From positions 57,396 to 121,395 of the forward strand of contig NZ_JAJEPW010000002.1 of assembly GCF_020687045.1 (NCBI RefSeq): DNA of 64,000 bases. Reading direction: 5' to 3'. Shown piece after piece: positions 25,291-33,463 of the stretch; within the stretch, counting starts at the first letter, position 1; each line of letters starts with the position of its first letter. Both the position numbers and the translations under genes were made by a program. The notes under the pieces were generated by a model. The model saw only the letters and a list, made by a program, of their open reading frames with translations, did no database searches and had not been told where the DNA came from. This stretch comes from Vescimonas cirricatena (GTDB taxonomy: Bacteria; Bacillota; Clostridia; Oscillospirales; Oscillospiraceae).

Positions 25291-25487
25291 ATTTTGCCGT
25301 TTCCGGCAGTCTTGTCCTTTTTCTTGGAACGCTTGGAAAGATACTTCGGGCAGTCAACCACAACCGCCCGGAAGCTCTGTTTACATTCGTGCTGGCATTT
25401 CCGGCACAGTTCGTTGTAAGTGATACGGCTGCGGTCATTTAAGAAGAAAGACCATTCCAACCGCCGCTTGTTACTCATTCTTGCCAT
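25284..25487 (-). CDS. Small cysteine-containing protein of mobile elements
   Basis: A 67-residue basic protein (MSNKRRLEWSFFLNDRSR near the N-terminus, then CRKCQHECKQSF). The CxxCxxxC cluster could bind zinc. Similar small proteins recur next to oriT in Clostridia mobilizable elements; function unknown. Start ATG at 25487 follows AAAGGAGCCGG; a second in-frame ATG lies three codons later. Confidence 0.65.
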   Translation of the reverse strand: MARMSNKRRLEWSFFLNDRSRITYNELCRKCQHECKQSFRAVVVDCPKYLSKRSKKKDKTAGNGKIP

Positions 25488-25634
25488 AACCGGCTCCTTT
25501 CTCCGTTTCTATCTGATGTACGCAGATAGGCTGTTTTGATGTAGCGTCTCGGTATCATTTTTAAGTTTTTTTCCCTCTGTATGCCCCTTTGGAAAGTGCG
25601 GCAGTATTGCAAGTCAGGGAATGATACCTCACGC

Positions 25635-25859
25635 TTATTTGTCGCTTCCCGGTACGGTTTCGGAGCCTTTTGCCATCCATTCAAAGAAAGCAATTTTGCT
25701 GACCTTGATAAGTCTGCCCCTGCGGAACGCTGGAAAGCCGGGTGTGTGTACCAGCTCATAGGCGCTCGCTCTTGAAATTCCCATAATCCGCTGAATGTCC
25801 GCCACATCCAGAACCAGCGGTAAATCCTCGTAGCTGTTCAATCTCTTTTTATCGTTCAT
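25635..25859 (-). CDS. Excisionase-like helix-turn-helix protein
   Basis: A 74-residue protein with a MerR/Xis-type winged helix: LVLDVADIQRIMGISRASAY, then LVHTPGFPAFRRGRLIKVSK and a final FFEWM helix. It probably assists recombination directionality or represses element genes. Start at 25859 after GGGAGGAACAG. Confidence 0.8.
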   Translation of the reverse strand: MNDKKRLNSYEDLPLVLDVADIQRIMGISRASAYELVHTPGFPAFRRGRLIKVSKIAFFEWMAKGSETVPGSDK

Positions 25860-26074
25860 TCTGTTCCTCCCATAAATCAAATAGGTTAAAATGCTTCCTG
25901 TTGCCGTTCTCCCCAAAAGCCGTTTTCCTGCCCCATTCCTGCGGTGTTTCCCTGCATTGGTGCGCCGAATGCGTCACTTCTCCTGCCGGTCATATCCCTT
26001 TTGGACGGTCATTCACTTGTCAAGGTACTGTGCGGTACGAAATTACCAACCGCAATCATCATAGCGTACTATCC

Positions 26075-26103
26075 TTGACAAAACAATGATTCTGCGATAC
26101 CAT
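26075..26103 (+). promoter_or_regulatory. Candidate promoter for the plus-strand half of the element
   Basis: TTGACA (26075-26080), 17-bp spacer, TACCAT (26098-26103). It lies in the 300-bp divergent gap (25860-26161) between the excisionase-like gene and the DUF6076-like gene. I see no other feature in that gap. Confidence 0.5.
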
Positions 26104-26161
26104 GAGTGTAACGGATATAACTGAATTATATAATTACCATAAACAAAGGCAGGGGATAGGG

Positions 26162-27202
26162 ATGGAGAATCAGTTTATACGGCATGAGCCATGTTTTGAG
26201 AGGATTTTGTTTGTCCTGACGCTGGACAGGAAGAAAATGAAAGAGCGGATTTTGATTGGGGAAGAACAGCAGATCCGCTTCCGTCTGAACGGGAGCCAAA
26301 ACGCAGAGGTGCTTTGTGATATGACACGCCCACTGGGAACTTTTTTGATAAACTTTGAGCGTGACACGGACAGAGACTGGAACTTATACGGGCTTTCTCC
26401 GCTGCGGCAAGCTCTCCACTCCAACCGATGGAAACAGCCGGAGCTGGAGCAGGCGGCAAGCGAATTTCTTTGGGAGAAATATCTTAGCAACGACCCTCTG
26501 AAAATGTATGTGGCGTTCCGTATCTGGAACAGCTATCTGCTTGCCAGAGAACCCCGTGACCGTAACGCTGCCTGTGACCGCTTCATGGATAAAATGAGCA
26601 GACTGACCGGGGTATTCCAAAACGAAACCATGAGCTTTGACAGGGAGACAGGAAAACCGAAACAATTTCAAGCTGGCAGCCTTTATTTCAAAGGCGCACC
26701 GTCAGAAGATACCCGGCTTGACCTCTGGTTCCCGGACAACCGGCGCACAGAAGAATGTGTGTCTGCCTATGCGTCCCTCTACCCGTTGATTACCTATTAT
26801 CTGAACAGGCTGAATGACTGGGGGCTTTGCTTCCGGCGGTGCAAGGTCTGTGGAAAATATTTTCTGGCAAAGAGCCAGCGGTATGAGCTGTGCAGCGACA
26901 AGTGCCGAAAAGCACAGGCGCTTCAAAACAAGCGGGAATTTGACGAGAGGTCAAGAGAAAATAACTATGACCTGCTTTATAAAAATGAATGCCAGAACTG
27001 GCGCAACAAAATAAACCGGGTAAAAAATACCGCAGGCTTTCCGGCTGACCGTCTGGAAAAAATACAGGCTGCCTTTTCCGACTTTAAGAAAGAAGCCTTA
27101 CAGAGAAAAAAGGCTGTAAAAACAGGAACAGCCAGCCCGAAAGAATTTGCGGACTGGCTGTATCAGCAGAGTAATGTAATTGTGAAGCTGACTGAATACT
27201 AA
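26162..27202 (+). CDS. DUF6076-like protein with zinc-binding segment
   Basis: A 346-residue soluble protein. A four-cysteine cluster (CKVCGKYFLAKSQRYELCSD followed by KCRK, about residues 235-262) resembles the zinc ribbon seen in DUF6076-type proteins; the assignment to that family is from memory and moderate. The C-terminal 80 residues are strongly basic and helical. I chose ATG at 26162 because the predicted promoter would start transcription after the upstream in-frame ATG at 26102. It separates the mobilization genes from the cargo. Confidence 0.65.
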   Translation: MENQFIRHEPCFERILFVLTLDRKKMKERILIGEEQQIRFRLNGSQNAEVLCDMTRPLGTFLINFERDTDRDWNLYGLSPLRQALHSNRWKQPELEQAASEFLWEKYLSNDPLKMYVAFRIWNSYLLAREPRDRNAACDRFMDKMSRLTGVFQNETMSFDRETGKPKQFQAGSLYFKGAPSEDTRLDLWFPDNRRTEECVSAYASLYPLITYYLNRLNDWGLCFRRCKVCGKYFLAKSQRYELCSDKCRKAQALQNKREFDERSRENNYDLLYKNECQNWRNKINRVKNTAGFPADRLEKIQAAFSDFKKEALQRKKAVKTGTASPKEFADWLYQQSNVIVKLTEY

Positions 27203-27340
27203 ATTTTTTCTCGTTGTGAGGTTTCTGTGACATTTGCCTGATGGCAGTATCGAAATTGCAGTAATTACTCATGCAAAACGCTTCTTCGTTTTATACACTA
27301 TACCTATATGGTGGAGCACCAAATGAAAGGAGCAAAAAAT

Positions 27341-28024
27341 ATGTCTGAGATTCAAAATGCGATTGAAGTAAAGAACTTAAAAAAAGGTTTTGGTGGCAGA
27401 GTTTTGTTTGAGAATTTTAGCCTGAATGTAAAAGCAAATACAATCCATGCGATTATTGGCCCGAACGGTTCTGGAAAGACAACACTGCTACGCTTGATTA
27501 CAGGGGTATACCAGCCAAATGCAGGGACAATCAACATTGTAGGGAAATATGCAATGCAGCTTGAAAATGACTATCTGTATGAAGAACAGACTGGTCTTGA
27601 AAATTTGAGAATTTTTGGGAAATACTTTGGATTTGAAATAAATGATCGTTCAGACAGTTATTGTACGCAATTAGGATTGACCGAGCATTTAGGAAAGCGT
27701 GTTAGCACTTATTCTAAAGGGATGAAAAGGAAACTGTCCCTCTTGATTGTTATTATGATGGGACGGGATATTCTGTTCATGGATGAACCAACATCGGGTG
27801 TAGACCCCATATCCAGAGTAGAAATCCGTAGTTTGATAGAGGCTCTAAAAGCTGACGGAAAAACGGTTATTATTACATCACATGACCTTAGCGAGATTGA
27901 AAAGTGTGCTGATGATGTATCTATGATTAAAAATGGCAGATTGCTGTTTGATATGGGTATTCAAGAAATGCAAGGACAATCATTGGAAGAAATCTTTATT
28001 AAGGAGGGCAATCGGTATGAGTAA
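27341..28024 (+). CDS. ABC transporter ATP-binding protein
   Basis: A 227-residue single-domain ABC ATPase: GPNGSGKTT (Walker A, about 36), YSKGMKR in place of the canonical LSGGQ signature, ILFMDEPTSGVD (Walker B, about 145) and the H-loop TSHDLSEIE. The relaxed signature is typical of ABC-2 type exporters. Start follows AAAGGAGCAAAAAAT. It overlaps the first permease gene by 8 bases. This and the next four genes are clearly more AT-rich than the mobilization genes, indicating a separate origin for the cargo. Confidence 0.9.
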   Translation: MSEIQNAIEVKNLKKGFGGRVLFENFSLNVKANTIHAIIGPNGSGKTTLLRLITGVYQPNAGTINIVGKYAMQLENDYLYEEQTGLENLRIFGKYFGFEINDRSDSYCTQLGLTEHLGKRVSTYSKGMKRKLSLLIVIMMGRDILFMDEPTSGVDPISRVEIRSLIEALKADGKTVIITSHDLSEIEKCADDVSMIKNGRLLFDMGIQEMQGQSLEEIFIKEGNRYE

Positions 28025-28721
28025 CATGGGAAAAGGCGCAGTCTACTATCTTACCAGAAGCAAAAGCCTCCTAATTGATACTGCGATTGTTGCCATTCTG
28101 GCAACTTTTATGAGCTTTGCAATGCAGATGGACGCCTTGCAGTCTAAGGGAGAAGATTATTTAGTCTTAATGCTCTATGCGGTTATTTTGGGTCTTACCT
28201 CCCTGCAATCCGGTGCTATGATTGTAGATTTGACAGCAAAGGATAAGTTAAGCCGGAGAATTGAATTTTTTGCAGCTTCTGGAATTGCGGTAAAAGAGAT
28301 TATAAAACAGTATTCGATACAGATTTTCCGCTTTTCTGGTATTATCCCGTTCTTTGTTTTTATGAGTTGCTATTACTTTACCGACTGGACAATGAGCTTT
28401 GGGCGGATCGTATGCGTTTATCTTAGTATTCTTGTACTTAGTTTTTGTGAGATTGTCGCTTTGAATATCATTGTACTGGATGTGAAACGAGTAAAACTGT
28501 TCAAAAATGTTCTGTTCTTTGGTAATTTTGCACTGGTTTATTTGATTGCGATGTCGGCAGAACGAATTACAGAGCTTGTGAATCAACATCATATAGGAAT
28601 TGACTATTTGATTATTGTGGTTGATGTTGCACTTTGCATGATGTTTGTACTATTAAGTTTCTTTAAGGCTCGGCACATGAGCAACGAAACAGTTATCAGG
28701 AGGGATGGCGAATGGGTTTGA
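28017..28721 (+). CDS. ABC transporter permease subunit
   Basis: A 234-residue membrane protein with six predicted helices (for example LLIDTAIVAILATFMSFAM and GRIVCVYLSILVLSFCEIVA). A conserved-looking cytoplasmic loop KDKLSRRIEFFAASGIAVKE precedes helix three; the same loop type occurs in the following permease (ITKRIEWKLANGIK), suggesting the two are distant paralogs forming the membrane part of one transporter. Start at 28017 behind AAGGAGGGCAATCGGT. Confidence 0.82.
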   Translation: MSNMGKGAVYYLTRSKSLLIDTAIVAILATFMSFAMQMDALQSKGEDYLVLMLYAVILGLTSLQSGAMIVDLTAKDKLSRRIEFFAASGIAVKEIIKQYSIQIFRFSGIIPFFVFMSCYYFTDWTMSFGRIVCVYLSILVLSFCEIVALNIIVLDVKRVKLFKNVLFFGNFALVYLIAMSAERITELVNQHHIGIDYLIIVVDVALCMMFVLLSFFKARHMSNETVIRRDGEWV

Positions 28722-29359
28722 TAACCTTAAACCTTAAAAGGGTATTGAACTGGAATTTTATATTTATGAGTGCGGTAGCAGCTATCTTCGGCATGATCTT
28801 TCTGATGAACTTTGGGGATATTTCAGAGAACATTGTATTTGGTGTTGATATAAAGTATTTTATGCTTGATGGATACCTGTGCTTATTTATCTTTTTTGCC
28901 GGAGAAATAAGCAAGGATATGTTGCAGCAAGAAAAAATCACAAAGAGAATAGAATGGAAACTTGCTAATGGTATTAAAATCTCAAGTATTGTTAAGGAGA
29001 ATCTGCTATCACTATGGATTGGAACGCTGATCCTTTTGTTTCCTCTACTTTTGATGATTTCCATTCGCCTGCCAAACCTTATCTTGTTATTAAGCACCTA
29101 TTTTCTGATCCTTAGCATATTGTATTCGGCATTTATAAATGTTTTGATTCTCTGGATTAGAAATATGAACTGGTTTAAGAGTATTCCTATCTTTGCAACA
29201 CTGCTTCATATTTTGCTGGTTGTCTTAAAATGTGGGATATTTATGAAAACGAATAATGTGTGGGTGTTGCTACTATTTTCTCCAGTGAGTATAATAGTTT
29301 TGACTGCGTGTGGTTTATGTCTGATGACTAAAGAACGGATCGTATCATCATATTACTAA
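28712..29359 (+). CDS. ABC transporter permease subunit
   Basis: A 215-residue membrane protein with about six helices, overlapping the previous gene by 10 bases, with GGAGGGATGGCGA before the start. Together with the ATPase and the other permease it would form an ABC-2-like exporter of unknown substrate. The arrangement with a downstream two-component system recalls lantibiotic immunity or cell-envelope-stress transporters, but no precursor peptide gene was found nearby. Confidence 0.8.
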   Translation: MGLITLNLKRVLNWNFIFMSAVAAIFGMIFLMNFGDISENIVFGVDIKYFMLDGYLCLFIFFAGEISKDMLQQEKITKRIEWKLANGIKISSIVKENLLSLWIGTLILLFPLLLMISIRLPNLILLLSTYFLILSILYSAFINVLILWIRNMNWFKSIPIFATLLHILLVVLKCGIFMKTNNVWVLLLFSPVSIIVLTACGLCLMTKERIVSSYY

Positions 29360-29391
29360 CATAATGAATTTTAGCTGAAAGGAGGGGGGCT

Positions 29392-30696
29392 ATGCAGGAT
29401 AAACGCTTCTATCCGTATCTGTTTCTTCATGCGGGTATTGTGACTTTATGGGTTATATTGGATAGAACACATAAAGGAATTGCGAATGACGGAGCCATCA
29501 ACTTATTGTCGATTGCCGTCTTGCTTTGTTATTTCAATCTGCTCTATCTTCATGTAATGACATCACTGCAAAAGGCAACAATATCTGAATGTGGCTGGAA
29601 CCTGCTTTCTGTTTCCTTTATTGCGGCGCTGATGTATGATGGATTTTCCACCTTATACACGGGTGCATTTCTGGTTTTTGCATTGATTATCGGAATAATG
29701 CTGGTAAGAACTGACGCAAGCCGGGGAAAAATGGTTCGCTTGCTGTTTGGAATTGCGTCTATCATACTGTCGTTTTTCAATTTCCGAATTCTACCTGCGA
29801 TAACTATGTTAATTGGAATGTTCGTGGGAATTTTCCTTGATTATAAATATATAAATTTGAAACAGGTTAATATTCTTCCGATTGCCCAGAGGAAAGCAAG
29901 ATATGTCCTCGCTCTTATGATTCCCTTGTTTACAGTCGTACTTTATTGCTTTGATTTGTCCACCCTACAAGTCAATGTATTTTTTCAGCTTATAATGCTT
30001 TTATTTGAGGCTTTTGCTGTCATTCATCTTGGCGACATGGAGGCCCGTTACAAGGAGTTGACAAAGTATTATGAATTAACGAACTATATTGCAAATGAGA
30101 GGGAAGATTTCTCAAGACTGCTTCATAACGATGTGCTTCAAGACATTGGAGGTGCCAAAAATCTCCTGTCGCTTCGCTCACCAGATGTTGATGAAACAAA
30201 AAGGATATTGTCTGATTTGGAATTGCGGGTAAGAAATATGATGAATTTCTATTCCTCTAATATCTTTTCGGGGTATGCTTCATGGGAACATATCGGATAT
30301 ATGCTTGACGCGATTAAGAAGCTGTACCCAAAGAAGAATATACTTGTAGATTTCACGATTGACAGCGAAGCAAGGATTGCTTTGAAAAAAGATAACAGTT
30401 TGGAACAGACTATGCAGATAATCAAAGAACTTGTCAACAATGTTTATAAACACGCTGCCGCTACTTTTATTCATTTGGAAATCGCGCTAAATGAAGAAAG
30501 TAGACTCGTAATTACCTGTCAAAATGATGGAGCGAAACCAAATGACATTGAAAATACTCTTTCTTCCAAAGGTGGTATGCTGTTCTTGACGGTGTTGATA
30601 AATGGGAATGGTGGTAACATTCAGTATTTAGAGAAAGATGGTATTTTAACTGCAACGGCAGTTTTGGGGAGAAAAAATGAAGATATTACTATTTGA
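29392..30696 (+). CDS. Sensor histidine kinase (NarL-type partner)
   Basis: A 434-residue kinase with about seven N-terminal membrane helices (residues 10-215), a HisKA_3-like dimerization helix (SRLLHNDVLQDIGGAKNLLS, phospho-acceptor histidine about 244) and an ATPase domain (KELVNNVYKHAAATFIHLEI, then TCQNDGAKP, GGMLFLTVLINGNGG). The D-box GxG is poorly kept. It probably senses a membrane or envelope signal and phosphorylates the response regulator encoded next, with which it overlaps by 20 bases. Start follows GGAGGGGGGCT. Confidence 0.88.
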   Translation: MQDKRFYPYLFLHAGIVTLWVILDRTHKGIANDGAINLLSIAVLLCYFNLLYLHVMTSLQKATISECGWNLLSVSFIAALMYDGFSTLYTGAFLVFALIIGIMLVRTDASRGKMVRLLFGIASIILSFFNFRILPAITMLIGMFVGIFLDYKYINLKQVNILPIAQRKARYVLALMIPLFTVVLYCFDLSTLQVNVFFQLIMLLFEAFAVIHLGDMEARYKELTKYYELTNYIANEREDFSRLLHNDVLQDIGGAKNLLSLRSPDVDETKRILSDLELRVRNMMNFYSSNIFSGYASWEHIGYMLDAIKKLYPKKNILVDFTIDSEARIALKKDNSLEQTMQIIKELVNNVYKHAAATFIHLEIALNEESRLVITCQNDGAKPNDIENTLSSKGGMLFLTVLINGNGGNIQYLEKDGILTATAVLGRKNEDITI

Positions 30697-31276
30697 TGAT
30701 CACAGGATATTTGGAGAGAGTTTAAGCAAACTTCTGGAAGATTGGGATGAAATCTCTATCTGTCGCTATGTAAGTAATGAAACAGAGTTTTGGAATATTC
30801 TTTCCGTAGACGAATGGGACATTGTATTACTTGATGTCAACCTAAGAGAGCAGTCAAAAAGTTCTGGCATTGATCTGATAGAAACGATATATAGTAAAAA
30901 GCCAAAAATAAAGGTGGTTATGCTATCCTCTTATGATATGCCAGTTTATAGACAGGAGGCACTTAAAAAAGGCGCCGTAAGTTATATTGATAAGTCTGCT
31001 TCTGCTGACGAGTTGGTAAAAAAACTCACAGCTATTAGTAAAGGTCACAAGTCCACTACGCCCCCTTTATTAGATCCCCTGACAGATCGTGAAGCGGAAA
31101 TTATTAAGGCGATTGGAACAGGGAAAACAAAGCATGAAATAGCGCAAGAACTGTATATCAGTGAACGGACACTTTACAACCATATCCAAAGCATCTATGA
31201 TAAGCTGGGGGCTAAAAATGCTATCGAAGCCTATAACAAGGCTATTGCACTTGGATATATCACACCCTTAATATGA
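30677..31276 (+). CDS. Response regulator, LuxR/NarL type
   Basis: A 199-residue regulator. Receiver domain: acidic pair in LLFDDHR (7-8), phospho-acceptor D53 in DIVLLDVNL, conserved S/T in MLSSYD and K in YIDKS. LuxR-type helix-turn-helix at about 135-199 (LTDREAEIIKAIGTGKTKHE, then SERTLYNHIQSIYDKLG). It most likely controls the adjacent ABC genes. It ends 110 bases before an imperfect terminator. Confidence 0.9.
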   Translation: MKILLFDDHRIFGESLSKLLEDWDEISICRYVSNETEFWNILSVDEWDIVLLDVNLREQSKSSGIDLIETIYSKKPKIKVVMLSSYDMPVYRQEALKKGAVSYIDKSASADELVKKLTAISKGHKSTTPPLLDPLTDREAEIIKAIGTGKTKHEIAQELYISERTLYNHIQSIYDKLGAKNAIEAYNKAIALGYITPLI

Positions 31277-31388
31277 GTTTAGGCAATAAGAGGGACAGAT
31301 ATATCAGAACACAAGTGACAAGTATGCACATTATGTAAGCAGATAGCAAAAACAAGTATCATTGAACGACTTCATCAAAACAATAAAG

Positions 31389-31428
31389 AAAAGCCGGGAG
31401 CAAAATTAAGCCTGCTTCCAGCTTTTTT
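31389..31428 (+). terminator. Terminator after the response regulator
   Basis: Stem AAAGCCGGGAGCA with TGCTTCCAGCTTT (two mismatches that pair as G-U in RNA), about 10-nt loop, followed by a T run. Between here and 31520 I see only the element's right end, including the perfect inverted repeat CTATGGGAAAC (31506-31516) / GTTTCCCATAG (31521-31531). Confidence 0.7.
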
Positions 31429-31501
31429 GTATTTGTTATTGTATGTGGTTGACTAAGGAATATTGTTTAAGCGTGAGTTTGTGATATTGGGTGTGGTATC
31501 T

Positions 31502-31639
31502 TTAACTATGGGAAACTCCTGTTTCCCATAGTGAAATTGCTTTTTCTGTTACCATAAGCTTTTCGGCCAATTCTTTTTGTGTAAAACCCTTTTGTTTTCT
31601 GAGTTCGGCAATAAAGCGACCTGTTATATTTTTGTCCAT
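31502..31639 (-). pseudogene. N-terminal HTH fragment of the split XRE gene
   Basis: Minus strand, ATG at 31639 after AGGGGGCAAGAAT. It encodes DKNITGRFIAELRKQKGFTQ, KELAEKLMVTEKAISLWETG and then four artificial residues before a stop at 31502. The natural sequence ends at the GTTTCCC core (31521-31527). The missing remainder is at 18973-18174. The fragment still encodes two and a half DNA-binding helices, so a 45-residue peptide could be made, but it would lack the recognition context and the membrane tail. Confidence 0.85.
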
Positions 31640-32110
31640 ATTCTTGCCCCCTGTTAGCTATATTTTATCAAAAAGCACTTAGAATCGAAACCTATGAATC
31701 GTAGAGTTGGCACTTTTTCAGTTTTCAAAGGGGATATTCTTATAAACATTATACCTTAAAGAAGCAAATCTTTCTATCGCCGTCTCTTACAGCCAAATAA
31801 CTGTTGCCTATCACATCGGCACATAAACAGTAAGTCTTGAAAAAGATTTGCTGCTTTTTTGCGTCTATCTTTGGCATTTCAAAAAAACGGTTGTAGTAAA
31901 GAGTGAAAGGAAGGATTTTGAAGTGACGCTATATTATGCGCTTGAAGGCATAAATGAAATATAAATACGACGGCATTATGTACATAGCCGAGAGGCTTTC
32001 GTTTTGAAAGCCCCTCGGCTATTTTATGGCAGAATGGAAGTAAAACATTCGCTATTTGATTTGCTGTTTCCATCTTGCTTCTATAATCCGGGTATATGTT
32101 TATGTAGTGC
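31640..32110. other. Gene-free gap with a strong terminator
   Basis: No credible gene in about 470 bp. It holds the likely promoter region of the split XRE gene and a strong hairpin TAGCCGAGAGGCTTTC (31985-32000) with GAAAGCCCCTCGGCTA (32006-32021), one mismatch, followed by TTTTA, which fits a terminator on either strand. The stretch is AT-rich. Confidence 0.6.
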
Positions 32111-32374
32111 CTAATCCTCCCGGTCTTTTCCGTTCGACCAGCTTTGGGCGTCCGATTTCTCTTTACATTCACTCATTTGTTCGGTTTCTTCAGCAGGAAT
32201 TGCCGGGCGTGCTATGTGCCATTTTACTGACACTTTATTGCCGCCTTCCGGGTGAAGTAGTCTTTTCCCCCATCCAATCACGGTATCTACAAGGGCGACC
32301 CATATTCTTGTAACGACAAAAAGAATTAAACACACAACGAAAAATGGGAATAGATAGCTCAGTAGTTCTTTCAT
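32111..32374 (-). CDS. Small membrane protein
   Basis: An 87-residue protein with one long hydrophobic segment at residues about 6-30 (YLFPFFVVCLILFVVTRIWV), then a polar tail rich in E, S and K. Nine bases follow the upstream stop, with only a weak ribosome site, so it may be translated by coupling. Function unrecognised. Confidence 0.5.
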   Translation of the reverse strand: MKELLSYLFPFFVVCLILFVVTRIWVALVDTVIGWGKRLLHPEGGNKVSVKWHIARPAIPAEETEQMSECKEKSDAQSWSNGKDRED

Positions 32375-32383
32375 AAATCTGCT

Positions 32384-32851
32384 CTATTTTCCCGAAAACC
32401 GTTTGTAGAACTTAGCAAAATCCTCGTGCTCTTCCGGCTGATATATATAGACCAGATAATCCTCGTCATTTTCCGGCAAGGTGGCAAACTGGGTATAGCC
32501 TGCCATGATACCGCCCTGATGATAAATCGTATACATGCCCGTTGAGATCTTTGCCTTTTTAATGCTGTCTCTTGTGAAGATTTCCGCTTCGCTGCACCCT
32601 TCCAATTCGGGAGTGGTTTGCAGCAAAGCAATGCTCATGTCCGACTCACGGTAACCAATAATCAGGCTTGTATATGTGTAGGTGGTTTTTCTGGCAATAA
32701 TATAATCGCTGGTTTTTATATTAAGCCCATAGCCGTAGACGATCTTCCATGTATCGCCGTCTGGCATCGCTTGGCTAAATAGCTGACGAATCAAGCCCTT
32801 GTTTTGCTCCGATCTTTCAATGTCCCATTTTTTCTTTCTGAATAAGCTCAT
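32384..32851 (-). CDS. Hypothetical protein
   Basis: A 155-residue soluble protein, unrecognised. Start ATG at 32851 follows ACAGGAGGACAAT; an in-frame ATG 15 codons upstream lacks a site. The sequence begins basic (SLFRKKKWDIER) and continues with alternating strands (YIIARKTTYTYTSLIIGY, GMYTIYHQGGIMAGY), suggesting a beta-rich fold. It forms a two-gene unit with the small membrane protein downstream. Confidence 0.65.
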   Translation of the reverse strand: MSLFRKKKWDIERSEQNKGLIRQLFSQAMPDGDTWKIVYGYGLNIKTSDYIIARKTTYTYTSLIIGYRESDMSIALLQTTPELEGCSEAEIFTRDSIKKAKISTGMYTIYHQGGIMAGYTQFATLPENDEDYLVYIYQPEEHEDFAKFYKRFSGK

Positions 32852-33034
32852 ATTGTCCTCCTGTTTATAGGGTAGTATTCCCCTGTGAAAATCCACCCTT
32901 ACTCCTTGAGCGTCGAGATTTTTGCTTTCTGTATTTCGCTGCCGAGAACGTGGAGCAGGGTATTACAATCCTGCCCCACGTTCTGCTGTTTCATTTTCTG
33001 CTGCTTAAAAGCACCTTGTCATAGCTTAATCTGT

Positions 33035-33463
33035 TCAACGATGCTTGGAATCGGAATTTTGAGACGTGTCCGGCACAGTCTCGGAGTCCTGACGGGAAAA
33101 CCACTCGGCTTTCTTCCCGATAACTTCCCCGGATACTGCATCGATCTTGTAGGAATACGCACACTTGTCCGTGTAGAACTCCAGAATGTAGCAAGGCTTG
33201 CCCTGATTGCGGCTCAGCTCCTCTCGGGTGAACACGATTTTTTGCGCTGTCTCATCCAGCCCTGCGTCCTCTAATGCGATCTTCTTTGCCTTTTCCAAGC
33301 CGATAAACTCCGGGGCAGGGGGAGTGATCTTATCGCAGGTCTTATCCATGATCACGCCCAGAACGGCGTCGATTTTGTAAGTCCAACGAGCAGAGGCGCT
33401 TTCAAAGGCGAAGTAATAGTAGGGCGACTTGATGCCGCCGGCAACCTTCGCTGACCCCGGCAT
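33035..33463 (-). pseudogene. C-terminal PepSY repeats, out of frame with the main gene
   Basis: This 142-residue frame continues the PepSY-type repeat array of the gene upstream (GGIKSPYYYFAFESASARWT, then FIGLEKAKKIALEDAGLDET), but the two are in different frames. Relative to the preceding repeat unit, about 26 bp between GCAACC and TGACCCC (near 33445-33460) are missing, which creates the frameshift. The tail ends in a polar sequence. It is unlikely to be made separately because no ribosome site precedes its first ATG. Confidence 0.7.

Larger units (their letters stand above)
18967..31527. mobile_element. 12.55 kb mobilizable element (serine recombinase, MobQ-type)
   Basis: Both ends carry the 7-bp direct repeat GTTTCCC (18967-18973 and 31521-31527). 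Removing the DNA between them restores an uninterrupted XRE gene in frame (minus strand: LMVTEKAISLWETG then KGLPDTSLLKPLG). Contents, minus strand: serine recombinase, TnpW, VapE, CHC2 primase-like protein, MobA/MobL relaxase, DUF3847 protein, oriT, small cysteine protein, excisionase-like HTH; plus strand: DUF6076-like protein, ABC transporter genes, histidine kinase, response regulator. It lacks its own mating-pore genes, so it would need a helper for transfer. Confidence 0.85.

Noticed and set aside
31700..31730. A third copy of the leader RNA (GTTGGCACTTTTTCAG near 31709).
   Set aside because: Only the terminator-like end matches. AAGTATCA, CAGAGT and a promoter at the right distance are absent.
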